From Anoxypelagibacter sp902613655 (GTDB lineage: Bacteria; Pseudomonadota; Alphaproteobacteria; Pelagibacterales; Pelagibacteraceae), in assembly GCA_902613655.1 (NCBI GenBank), contig CACMHR010000017.1, positions 1-16,481 of the forward strand: DNA of 16,481 nucleotides, in the 5' to 3' direction. Under the pieces are notes generated by a model, which saw nothing but the letters and a program-made list of their open reading frames with translations, was not told the origin of the DNA and did no database searches. The translations under genes and the position numbers were made by a program. Positions 1 to 6,258 of the stretch are shown one piece after another. The stretch's first letter is position 1. Every line of letters starts with the position of its first letter.

Positions 1-907
1 AATCTTTCATTAATGACAAAAGCTCTTCAGGATTTGCATGAGCTGTAGATTTATCTTTGACGGGAACAATTGGATAGAAATTGTAGGCACCCAAATTTCC
101 AAATCCCAAATCAATTGGACCATATTTTTTACCTAAATCTTTGTAAAAAGGTGCTGGCCCAGTATCACATGCAAAAAAGATTTTTTTACCTTTATATTCG
201 ATTAAAAAACTTCCCCAAAGAGTTCTATTATTATTTCCATCTCCCCAGATCCATCTCTTCGACCAATGTTGGCTTGGAAGCATTGTAATTGTAACTTCAT
301 CATTAATTTTAATTTTATCAAACCAATCCATTTCTTTAACAGTATCTTTTTTATATCCATTTCTGGTAAAATATTTTCCAAGTTTTAGAGGAACAAGGAC
401 TTTGGCATTCTTATAAGGAAAATTTTTTATTGTTCGTATACTCATATGATCATAATGATTATGAGTTAGTAAAAATAAATTTATTTTAGGAATTTCTTTA
501 AGGGTTAATGGAGAATCTATAAATTTTTTGGGACCAAATATCATAGGTCCATAGTTTTTTTCAAAAACTGGATCAGTAATAATTGTAGTGTCCCCAAGCT
601 TAATTATGAAGCTCGCATGATCGAGCCACATAACATACGAGTCAGATTTATGTTTCTCAAGATCTTTTAAAACTAATTGTTTATCAATTACGTGTTCAGG
701 TGGATAATCAATTTTAAGTTTCTTTTTTTCTTCTCTAAAAACTTTCCAATCCCACTTAAAATTGGGATCTCTTTTTGGACCTCCCTCCAAGTTTCTAAAA
801 GCATGTAATTTTCCATCTTTATAAATATGGTGGTATGGTTTTTTATCCATTGCGCTTAAACTATTAAAAGAAAAAAAGAGAAGTATAAATAGGTAATATT
901 TTATCAT
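1..907 (-). CDS. Exported MBL-fold metallo-hydrolase, NAPE-PLD-like (3' end outside window)
   Basis: The minus-strand frame is open for 302 codons from the ATG at 907 to the window edge, so the C-terminus is missing. Residues 1-19 form a signal peptide (short basic start, long hydrophobic core, Ser-Leu-Ser-Ala before the mature part), so the enzyme is probably periplasmic. The metal-binding signature THNHYDHMS lies at 148-156 (His149, His151, Asp153, His154), with later ligands at His214 (PSQHWS) and Asp248 (ACDTG). LDHASFII at 95-102 and the HANPEE stretch at 290-295 match the N-acyl-phosphatidylethanolamine phospholipase D-like/UlaG-like branch of the metallo-beta-lactamase superfamily. The substrate cannot be read from sequence; a phosphodiester or lipid is possible. 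The start overlaps the stop of a 33-codon ORF as ATGA, so the two are probably translationally coupled. Confidence 0.85.
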   Translation of the reverse strand, partial: MIKYYLFILLFFSFNSLSAMDKKPYHHIYKDGKLHAFRNLEGGPKRDPNFKWDWKVFREEKKKLKIDYPPEHVIDKQLVLKDLEKHKSDSYVMWLDHASFIIKLGDTTIITDPVFEKNYGPMIFGPKKFIDSPLTLKEIPKINLFLLTHNHYDHMSIRTIKNFPYKNAKVLVPLKLGKYFTRNGYKKDTVKEMDWFDKIKINDEVTITMLPSQHWSKRWIWGDGNNNRTLWGSFLIEYKGKKIFFACDTGPAPFYKDLGKKYGPIDLGFGNLGAYNFYPIVPVKDKSTAHANPEELLSLMKD

Positions 908-1005
908 TCGGTGTCTTCTTTATCGTGTTTTGATTTGAAATTCACGATTAAAAAAGACACCAGAAATGCGGCACATCCAAGCAGTAAAAGACCAATAGTT
1001 ATCAT
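904..1005 (-). CDS. 33-residue single-pass membrane peptide, unknown function
   Basis: A short ORF starts with ATG at 1005 and ends with TGA at 906-904. The peptide reads MITIGLLLLGCAAFLVSFLI, then VNFKSKHDKEDTE. Residues 1-21 are a convincing transmembrane helix and the last 12 are charged and presumably cytoplasmic. An in-frame TAA lies two codons before the ATG, which fixes the start. Its stop overlaps the metallo-hydrolase start (ATGA), and it fills exactly the gap between that gene and the lipoprotein gene. This arrangement, plus the unbroken hydrophobic run, is why I call it a gene. No family is recognised. Confidence 0.6.
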   Translation of the reverse strand: MITIGLLLLGCAAFLVSFLIVNFKSKHDKEDTE

Positions 1006-1025
1006 CTTTTAAAAACTGTAGTTAA

Positions 1026-1238
1026 TTAAGATTTTTTAGCTACTTTAGGACAGTTTTCTTTTGAAATTCTTTTTCCAAAAGCGTCATCACTCATAGTTCT
1101 ATCTACAGACCATATGAATGATTTTTCGTAAGCACCTGTTAACTTGTCAGGGTTTGTACACTTTGCACCCAAAACGTAACGGTTACTACAGTTTGCTAGA
1201 AACAATCCACATACTAAAACGATTATAATATTTTTCAT
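1026..1238 (-). CDS. Small putative lipoprotein (70 aa)
   Basis: The N-terminus has two charged/polar residues (Lys2, Asn3), a hydrophobic core and a lipobox Leu-Ala-Asn-Cys at 14-17, so Cys17 is the likely lipidated residue after signal peptidase II cleavage. The mature part is only 54 residues, basic at the end, and has two further cysteines (27 and 63) that could form a disulfide in the periplasm. No domain is recognised and no function can be assigned. It lies in the same orientation as the genes on both sides, 54 nt after the dioxygenase and 20 nt before the small membrane peptide, so it is probably part of the same transcript. Confidence 0.75.
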   Translation of the reverse strand: MKNIIIVLVCGLFLANCSNRYVLGAKCTNPDKLTGAYEKSFIWSVDRTMSDDAFGKRISKENCPKVAKKS

Positions 1239-1292
1239 ATTTAAAGATTTAAATATTATTTTTGTTTTAAGAAGGGCTGAATTTTGTTTTTT

Positions 1293-2090
1293 TTATGCGT
1301 CCAAAATAATTCTATGCATCAATCTTCTTCCTTGAAAAGGGGTAGCGGAGTGAATGACAGAATGGTTATCCCAAATAACTATAGTATTTTTTTCCCAAAA
1401 AAAGCTATTTTGAAACTCTTTTTTCGTTTGGTGGTTGAATAAAAATTTTAAAAGTTTTTTAGAACTCTCCTCATTTAAATCTTTTATGGCAATTGTATGA
1501 CCTGGACTTAGATAAAGTGCTTTTCTACTTCCGACTTTCTTTACTATTGGATGTTCTGCTATAAAATTTTTTGACTTTCCAGTTCCTCTTTCAGCTTCTC
1601 TCTCAAGCCTTGTTACAGATATCGGCCCTGCTGAACTAAATATACCTACAAGATTTTGAATTTTATCCTTAGTTTCTTGATCTAAAGCTTCATAGGATGA
1701 TAATTGTGAGGCGAAAAGTGTTTGACCTTGATCCCTTTTAACTATTTTACCCATGAGACAAGTGTATTTTGGTGTTTTGTCAAGATAACTGCTATCTGTA
1801 TGCCACCCTTCACCATATGATTTTCCTTTATCATCTTCTTTCCTTTCAACAACGGTTATACCTTTATAGTTTTCTAAGTCTTTTAGCATCGGGTACTCTT
1901 TAATTTTGCCTAGTTGTTCTGCAAATTTTAAATATTCTCCTGGTTCAAGATTTTGGTCTCTGAAACAAACAAAACCATATTTGTTAAGTGTTCCTTTGAT
2001 CTGATCAATAATTTTTGGTTCTGTTAATTTAAGATCGTAGGAGATTGAAGCCCCAATGTTATTTTTAAATGGCTCTATTTTTATATTCAT
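1293..2090 (-). CDS. TauD/TfdA-family Fe(II)/2-oxoglutarate-dependent dioxygenase
   Basis: A 265-residue cytoplasmic oxygenase that would couple 2-oxoglutarate decarboxylation to hydroxylation of a small molecule. Counting from the ATG at 2090, the iron ligands are His97 and Asp99 (GWHTD) and the distal His247 in WDNHSVIH. The 2-oxoglutarate-binding arginines are in GRRLMHR at 254-260. Length matches TauD (about 280). Substrate is not predictable: taurine/alkylsulfonates, aryloxyacetates, betaines and others are all used in this family. An in-frame GTG one codon upstream (2093) is possible, but the ATG gives the usual TGATG junction with the upstream gene. Co-transcription with a DUF3047-like exported protein and a lipoprotein suggests an accessory catabolic or envelope-related operon. 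Confidence 0.88.
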   Translation of the reverse strand: MNIKIEPFKNNIGASISYDLKLTEPKIIDQIKGTLNKYGFVCFRDQNLEPGEYLKFAEQLGKIKEYPMLKDLENYKGITVVERKEDDKGKSYGEGWHTDSSYLDKTPKYTCLMGKIVKRDQGQTLFASQLSSYEALDQETKDKIQNLVGIFSSAGPISVTRLEREAERGTGKSKNFIAEHPIVKKVGSRKALYLSPGHTIAIKDLNEESSKKLLKFLFNHQTKKEFQNSFFWEKNTIVIWDNHSVIHSATPFQGRRLMHRIILDA

Positions 2091-2707
2091 CACTCACTAC
2101 TAAAGTAGATATCTCGGTAATATGCAATAATTTTTTGTTTTGAGTTATTCGAGTCAGAAAATATAGCAATAAAGTTTGTAAAAGAAATTCCGTGAGTTTT
2201 TTCAAGCAATTCCCTTACATTTATCTTTCTTGTGTGCCATTCACCACTTTTATCATTTGAAATAACATAATCTCTGCTTCCTTTTGTCCAAGGACTTTGT
2301 TGAAGAAATCCCTCCTCTAAAAATGATGAGTGAGCTAAGCTTACTAATTTAGCACCGATTTTTTTTCCAAAACCGACCATTACTCTTGCAGTCCAATCGT
2401 GACCATCCTTTGTCTTTTGATCAATTTTTGTAAAATCTTTTTCAATTTTAAAAGTAATATTTAAAAAAGGCATTTCACTAAGAAGCTCTTTATCTATTTC
2501 CATTCCAAGCCCTGTCGCAGTTCCATCAGCTTCAGCTTTTAAATACCAACCTTTGTCGTCCTGATCATTTGTATAAATAGTTTTTTTTCCAAATCCCCTT
2601 TTTTTTAATAACTTCATACCTTCATCACTAAAATCGATTCGAAATTCTTTCGCGCTTAGATTGTTAAACAATAATAGCGATATAAAAAAAAATACTAAAA
2701 TTCTCAT
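2090..2707 (-). CDS. Exported DUF3047-like protein
   Basis: The protein is 205 residues from the ATG at 2707. Residues 1-19 are a clear signal peptide ending Asn-Leu-Ser-Ala. The body resembles DUF3047: the segment DGHDWTARVMVGFG (about 101-114), the tryptophan-containing middle part, and a terminal AIFSDSNNS...AYYRDI block, where the family usually has a 'D(T)DNT...AYYGDI'-like ending. The fold is probably a beta sandwich; no enzymatic activity is known for the family. The frame continues upstream to a TTG at 2746, but that start would put 13 polar residues before the signal peptide and would sit next to the likely promoter -10, so ATG 2707 is preferred. The stop overlaps the dioxygenase ATG by one base (TGATG). 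Confidence 0.7.
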   Translation of the reverse strand: MRILVFFFISLLLFNNLSAKEFRIDFSDEGMKLLKKRGFGKKTIYTNDQDDKGWYLKAEADGTATGLGMEIDKELLSEMPFLNITFKIEKDFTKIDQKTKDGHDWTARVMVGFGKKIGAKLVSLAHSSFLEEGFLQQSPWTKGSRDYVISNDKSGEWHTRKINVRELLEKTHGISFTNFIAIFSDSNNSKQKIIAYYRDIYFSSE

Positions 2708-2748
2708 AAAAAAAATATATTTAACTCTTGATTTTTTAAAAGACAATG

Positions 2749-2778
2749 TATATATTTTTCTCGAAGCTATTATTGTAA
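2749..2778 (-). promoter_or_regulatory. Possible sigma70-type promoter for the minus-strand accessory operon
   Basis: On the minus strand TTACAA (2778-2773) and TATATA (2754-2749) are separated by 18 nt. Transcription from here would start about 2742, leaving a short leader before the ATG at 2707. In such AT-rich DNA matches of this quality arise by chance, so this is a weak call supported mainly by position in the divergent intergenic region (2708-2837). Confidence 0.3.
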
Positions 2779-2826
2779 TATACGCTTAAAACTTAATAAT
2801 CGAATATAAAAACAGTAATGCTTTAG

Positions 2827-2831
2827 AAAGG
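2827..2831 (+). promoter_or_regulatory. Ribosome binding site of the 14-codon mini-ORF
   Basis: AAAGG with a 6-nt spacer to the ATG at 2838. It is one of the clearer Shine-Dalgarno-like sites in the window, which supports translation of the short ORF. Confidence 0.5.
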
Positions 2832-2837
2832 TAAGTT

Positions 2838-2882
2838 ATGTCTAAAGTAAAAAGAGGTAATAAAGGACCTAAAAAAGGATAA
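2838..2882 (+). CDS. 14-residue basic peptide / possible leader ORF upstream of the exonuclease
   Basis: ATG at 2838 to TAA at 2880-2882 encodes MSKVKRGNKGPKKG. It has its own AAAGG ribosome binding site 6 nt upstream. The last codons contain AAAGGA (2874-2879), which serves as the ribosome binding site for the exonuclease start at 2886, so the two reading frames are physically coupled. The peptide is highly basic (6 of 14 residues Lys or Arg). Its N-terminus recalls the start of a small, uncharacterised, lysine-rich proteobacterial protein (an 'M-S-x-x-K-R-G-N-K/R-x-x-K-K' type beginning); that is from memory and not verified. It could be a functional micropeptide, a coupling leader or a degraded remnant. 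Confidence 0.45.
   Translation: MSKVKRGNKGPKKG
2874..2879 (+). promoter_or_regulatory. Ribosome binding site that fixes the exonuclease start
   Basis: AAAGGA followed by 6 nt to the ATG at 2886. A second in-frame ATG lies at 2892, but the spacing favours 2886. The site lies inside the end of the mini-ORF. Confidence 0.55.
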
Positions 2883-2885
2883 AAA

Positions 2886-4301
2886 ATGAATATGGTTTTT
2901 TTAGATCTGGAAGCTTCAGGGGCATCAACCTCATTTGACTGCGTCTTAGAAATTTATGCTAAATTAGTCGATGATGAATTTAATACTTTAGATGAGTTTC
3001 ATGGTCGTTCAAAATTGAAAGAGGGAGTAATTCCAAATCTTACAGCAGTGATGGAGGTTTGTAAGATTAGTCCAAACACACTAAGAAACACAAATACAAG
3101 CAACTTTCAGCTTATCCTTGATGCAGAAAATAAATTTAAGTCTTGGGGCAAAGCTATCTATTTTGGTCATAATGCAGTCAACTATGATTTTGAGGTGATA
3201 CGCAAATGGCTATTTAAGTCTCTTAAAAAACCATACTTAACGAATACAAATGGAAATAAACAAGGTGATGTTTTAAATATAATTCGATCAGCCAAACTAA
3301 TTGATGATAAAATCATAAAAACCCAAATTTCAGAAAAAGGTAATCCTATTTTTAAATTAGATACTTTAATTCCAAGAAAAGATTCTCATGGCGCTAAATC
3401 CGATACGATAGCATGTGAAAGCCTTGGCAAATTAGTTTATCAAAAAAATAAAAATTTATGGAATTCCTATTTAAATACTCTAAGCAGAGAAAGCGCTGAA
3501 AACTTCGTTAAATCAGAAAAAGTGTTCTGTAGTCATGAGTGGTTTTATGGAAGACTGCGTTCGTACGCAGTTAGTCACATTGGATTTCATAAAGTATATA
3601 GGTGGGGCCTGGCCTGGGATCTTTCACTCGCACCGCAAGATTTTTTTGATTTAAATGATATAGATTTAAAAAAAATATTGTCAAAGCCTCCAAAACCTGT
3701 GCGAACTATCCGTACAAACAAAAGTATAGTTCTTCTCAAAGGAGAATATGCTTTAGAAAATGAAGTTTATAAAAAAATTGGTATTGAGACACTTAAATCT
3801 AGAGCCGATGCTTTACAAAAAAACGAAAAATTTAGAAATCGGATTTTAGATATAATTGAAGAAACTGCTCTTGAAAAACAAAACCTTAAACAAGACAAAC
3901 CTAATTTAATGCCTGAGGAAACCATTTATGATGGCAAATTTGCAGATAAAAAAGATGAAAAGCTTATGGAAGAATTTCATAAAGCAAGTTGGGAAGAAAA
4001 AATAAAGTTTATCGGTAAATTTAATGCTAATAAATATAATCATTTTGCTGCGCACATTTGTTATGAAGAAAGGGAAGATTTACTCCAATCAAGCTCAAAA
4101 TCAATTTATAAAATGGTTAAAGAAGAAATTTCTAAGAGAATTTTTTCTGATAAAAACGAAAATTGGACTACAGTCGGAGATTTTATGAAGCAAATTGACG
4201 ATGCCAGGGCCAAATATGAAAATGAGCCAGAAAAGCTAAAATTATTAGAAGAATATAATGATCTTGTAATGGATATTCAAAAAAAATATGAGGCAGCTTA
4301 A
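2886..4301 (+). CDS. sbcB: Exonuclease I (SbcB)-like DEDDh 3'-5' exodeoxyribonuclease
   Basis: The protein has 471 residues, close to E. coli exonuclease I (475). ExoI motif: FLDLEASG with Asp7 and Glu9. ExoII: GHNAVNYD at 94-101 with Asp101. ExoIII: HGAKSDT at 168-174 with His168 and Asp173. Together these give a complete DEDDh two-metal-ion site. GNPIFKLDTL just before ExoIII and IYDGKFADKKDEKLMEEFH in the C-terminal third fit the SbcB-specific domains rather than a plain DnaQ proofreading subunit. The expected activity is processive degradation of single-stranded DNA from the 3' end, in recombination and mismatch repair. The C-terminal 100 residues are charged and helical. SbcB is best known from gammaproteobacteria, so its presence here may mark acquisition. 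It overlaps the next gene by one base (TAATG). Confidence 0.8.
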   Translation: MNMVFLDLEASGASTSFDCVLEIYAKLVDDEFNTLDEFHGRSKLKEGVIPNLTAVMEVCKISPNTLRNTNTSNFQLILDAENKFKSWGKAIYFGHNAVNYDFEVIRKWLFKSLKKPYLTNTNGNKQGDVLNIIRSAKLIDDKIIKTQISEKGNPIFKLDTLIPRKDSHGAKSDTIACESLGKLVYQKNKNLWNSYLNTLSRESAENFVKSEKVFCSHEWFYGRLRSYAVSHIGFHKVYRWGLAWDLSLAPQDFFDLNDIDLKKILSKPPKPVRTIRTNKSIVLLKGEYALENEVYKKIGIETLKSRADALQKNEKFRNRILDIIEETALEKQNLKQDKPNLMPEETIYDGKFADKKDEKLMEEFHKASWEEKIKFIGKFNANKYNHFAAHICYEEREDLLQSSSKSIYKMVKEEISKRIFSDKNENWTTVGDFMKQIDDARAKYENEPEKLKLLEEYNDLVMDIQKKYEAA

Positions 4302-4606
4302 TGTTGTGGGGTGAATATAGACAAAAAGATTTTTTAAAAGAAAATTTAAAATATAAAATGGAATGGATTTTAAAAGCTTATAGGTATAAGAAATATTTAG
4401 AAGTAGAGAATAAGGCCGAAATAGAATTCTTTAAACAACGACCTTTGATATTTTTAGTAGTTTACCTAATAAACCTTCCTATTAACATTATCGATTTAAT
4501 ACAGAGATTTAAATGGAATTACCAATATGAAAAAATTTGTTTAGAAGCTGAATATTTAAGAAAAGAAATTAACAAAATTGAAAATAAGACAAAATTGTTA
4601 GATTGA
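4301..4606 (+). CDS. Small membrane/coiled-coil protein of unknown function (101 aa)
   Basis: The start overlaps the exonuclease stop (TAATG), so the gene is probably translated with it. The N-terminal 46 residues are basic and helical. One hydrophobic segment at about 48-67 (from RPLIFLVVYLINLP on) could be a membrane anchor with a proline kink. Residues 70-98 look like a short coiled coil rich in Glu/Lys. No family is recognised. The tight coupling suggests it may tether or regulate the nuclease, but that is inference from position alone. Confidence 0.6.
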   Translation: MLWGEYRQKDFLKENLKYKMEWILKAYRYKKYLEVENKAEIEFFKQRPLIFLVVYLINLPINIIDLIQRFKWNYQYEKICLEAEYLRKEINKIENKTKLLD

Positions 4607-4636
4607 CATTTTTGAAAAAAACTTTAATTAGAAATC

Positions 4637-5005
4637 ATGGCTCTTTTAAAAAGTACAGATGAAAATTATAAAGAATTAATAGCTACAAAAGGTAAATTAA
4701 CTTTAATTAAATTTACAGCTGATTGGTGTGGGGGGTAAGCCCTCTCATCAAATGAGGGGGCTTACTCTTCACCAAATGGACCTTGCAAAGCTATAAATCC
4801 AATTTTAGAAACTATCTCTGAGAAAATGGCAGATAAAATTGTGATAGCAAATCACGATGTAGACTCACAGCCAAATTTTGCTACTTCAAATGCTATTCGT
4901 TCTATTCCAACTCTCTTCTTATATAAAGATGGTTCGCACGTTGACACACTTGTTGGCGGAACTGACCAGTCAAATATTGAAGCGTTTATAAACAAACATC
5001 TTTAA
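4637..5005 (+). CDS. trxA: Thioredoxin, frame interrupted in the active site by a 48-nt insert with a stop codon
   Basis: From ATG 4637 the frame encodes an ordinary thioredoxin N-terminus ending FTADWCGG and then meets TAA at 4736-4738 after 33 codons. The frame resumes at GGA (4778-4780) and continues GPCKAINPIL to TAA 5003-5005, with the cis-proline segment RSIPTLFLYKDG intact. Removing 48 nt (for example 4732-4779) gives WCGPCK and a 106-residue protein, exactly the family's normal size. No other lesion is visible, and no in-frame ATG precedes the second active-site Cys, so reinitiation could not make a working enzyme. Simple stop read-through would insert 16 residues between the two redox cysteines. 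The product is the cytoplasmic disulfide reductase partner of thioredoxin reductase. Either the insert is skipped or removed during expression, or this is a very young pseudogene or an artefact. The stop overlaps the convergent folC stop by 4 bases. Confidence 0.75.
4732..4779 (+). other. 48-nt GC-rich insert in the thioredoxin active-site codons
   Basis: Compared with a continuous TGG TGT GGA CCT TGC, exactly 48 nt are extra. The edges can slide a few bases because of shared G residues. TGG occurs at both edges (4729-4731 and 4777-4779), so a 3-bp target duplication is possible. The insert is about 52% G+C against roughly 30% around it, contains an in-frame TAA at 4736-4738, and keeps the reading frame in length. 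It holds no T-run and no ORF. Confidence 0.8.
4735..4765 (+). repeat. Near-perfect 14-bp hairpin inside the insert
   Basis: Arms GTAAGCCCTCTCAT (4735-4748) and ATGAGGGGGCTTAC (4752-4765) pair over 14 positions with one G-U wobble and a 3-nt CAA loop. In RNA the stem can extend seven more pairs outward (4728-4734 with 4766-4772, three of them G-U), which would enclose the Cys and Gly codons and the UAA. It is the strongest short inverted repeat I noticed in the window. Confidence 0.85.
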
Positions 5006-6258
5006 TTTAAACTCAAAGCATTTCCTGCACCGTATGTACTACCCCAAAGTACAATAATTTTTTTTTCCTTAGATGAGACTATTTTTAATGCATCTTTAAT
5101 ATTTTTAGCTTCAACCGTTTTAAAACCTTGTTTTTCGGAAATTTTTTTTAAATCAAATGAGCTTAAGGCATTTGACTCTTCTGGAATTTTAAAAGTAATT
5201 ATCTTTTTGAAAATTCCTTTAAAATTTTTTATTAATTTATCAGGATTTTTATTTTTTAAAATTCCACATATACCATAGATAGGTAATTTAAATTTTCTTA
5301 AATACCTTGCTAAATTTTTGGTTGACTCGTCACTATGGCAAGTATCAATTAATAACTTTTCGGTTTTATAAAGTTTTTTTGTCAGTTTGCCTCTTATAAA
5401 TTGACAACGGCCTTCAAATTCAATTTTTTTAATTGTTTGCTTTATTTTTTTGACATCTATTCCTAGATCAATAGCTACTTTAATAGCTAAACCAACATTT
5501 TCCCACAAACCATCAGAATTAATATTTTTAGAATTAAGTAAGATTAAATTATTTTGATCTTTATAAAATTTTTTATTATTTTTACTTATAATACTCCATG
5601 AACCATAGTATTTTTTAAGACTTGAGTTCTTTTGTAAAATTTTTTTTATTATTTTTAAAGTTTTTGGTTTTTGCTTTCCAGTATAAATAGTAGTATTTTC
5701 ACTTAAATAACCAACTTTTTGTTTACATATTTCACCTATATTTTTCGGCTTAATCCATTCAGTGTGTTGCTTATTTATTTGTGTACAGATTTGAGCCAAA
5801 GGGGCTTGCCATAGATTTGTACTGTCCTTTCTAAAAAATAATCCAGCTTCAATTAGATTAAAGGAGTTGGAGTCTGTTTTAGTTGCAGCCAAAACAAATA
5901 TACAAGTAAGCAACTCAAATAAAGTGAGCCTTTGTTTTGTTTTTTCTATAATTTTCTTATATTTTTTTATTTCAGCGAGTGAAATAAACCGATTCCCCAA
6001 CCAAATTCTTGATCTTACATCGTACAAATGAGGACTAGTAAACGTATTTACTTTTTTATTATCTGCCTCTAGAAAGTATTTTAATGATGTTAAAAAACTG
6101 TTTTTGCCATCGCTTCCAATAACATTGATTACATTATTAAGTTCGTCTTGAGGATCATGAAGTATAGATAAAACTTTCTTGATCCTTTTTAGATCTAAAT
6201 TAATTCTTTTGCTATACTGCTTTTGAAGTTTCTGATAAAGTTTTTTCGATGCTCTCAT
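5002..6258 (-). CDS. folC: FolC-like folylpolyglutamate/dihydrofolate synthase, divergent
   Basis: The protein has 418 residues, the family's usual length. Recognisable blocks in order: the N-terminal helix start, P-loop region GSDGKNS (48-54), TSPHLYDVRSRI (74-85), TLFELLTCIF (112-121), GLFFRKDSTN (139-148), INKQHTEWI (161-169), FEGRCQF (281-287) and IDTCHSDES (304-312). FolC joins glutamate to dihydropteroate and lengthens the folate tail. The motifs depart from consensus: GTNGKGS has become GSDGKNS, GGRLDATN has become FFRKDSTN, and the DxAHNP block has become DTCHSD. It may therefore be a fast-evolving or weakened enzyme. The first 47 bases overlap the end of accD; the start is kept because the N-terminal helix matches the family. 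Last gene of the long minus-strand operon. Confidence 0.8.
   Translation of the reverse strand: MRASKKLYQKLQKQYSKRINLDLKRIKKVLSILHDPQDELNNVINVIGSDGKNSFLTSLKYFLEADNKKVNTFTSPHLYDVRSRIWLGNRFISLAEIKKYKKIIEKTKQRLTLFELLTCIFVLAATKTDSNSFNLIEAGLFFRKDSTNLWQAPLAQICTQINKQHTEWIKPKNIGEICKQKVGYLSENTTIYTGKQKPKTLKIIKKILQKNSSLKKYYGSWSIISKNNKKFYKDQNNLILLNSKNINSDGLWENVGLAIKVAIDLGIDVKKIKQTIKKIEFEGRCQFIRGKLTKKLYKTEKLLIDTCHSDESTKNLARYLRKFKLPIYGICGILKNKNPDKLIKNFKGIFKKIITFKIPEESNALSSFDLKKISEKQGFKTVEAKNIKDALKIVSSKEKKIIVLWGSTYGAGNALSLN

Noticed and set aside
70..288. Plus-strand 72-codon ORF
   Set aside because: It is antisense to the metallo-hydrolase, whose frame has clear motifs in the same region.
1239..1292. Possible terminator between the dioxygenase and the lipoprotein gene
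   Set aside because: T-rich and A-rich runs are present but I could find no stable stem before them on the minus strand.
2705..2746. TTG at 2746 as the start of the DUF3047-like protein
   Set aside because: It would place polar residues before a good signal peptide and lies next to the likely -10 element; ATG 2707 fits better.
4736..4738. UAA reassigned as a sense codon or simple read-through
   Set aside because: Many other genes in the window end properly at TAA, and read-through would put 16 extra residues between the two redox cysteines.
4735..4765. Hairpin as a rho-independent terminator
   Set aside because: It is followed by a TCTTCACC stretch, not a T-run, on the plus strand. On the minus strand the sequence after the hairpin is C-rich. 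It also lies in the middle of a gene whose downstream half is intact.
4751..4790. Reinitiation at the ATG inside the hairpin to make the C-terminal thioredoxin half
   Set aside because: The ATGs at 4752 and 4776 share one other frame that soon stops (TAA after 15 codons from the first), and no in-frame start precedes the second active-site cysteine.
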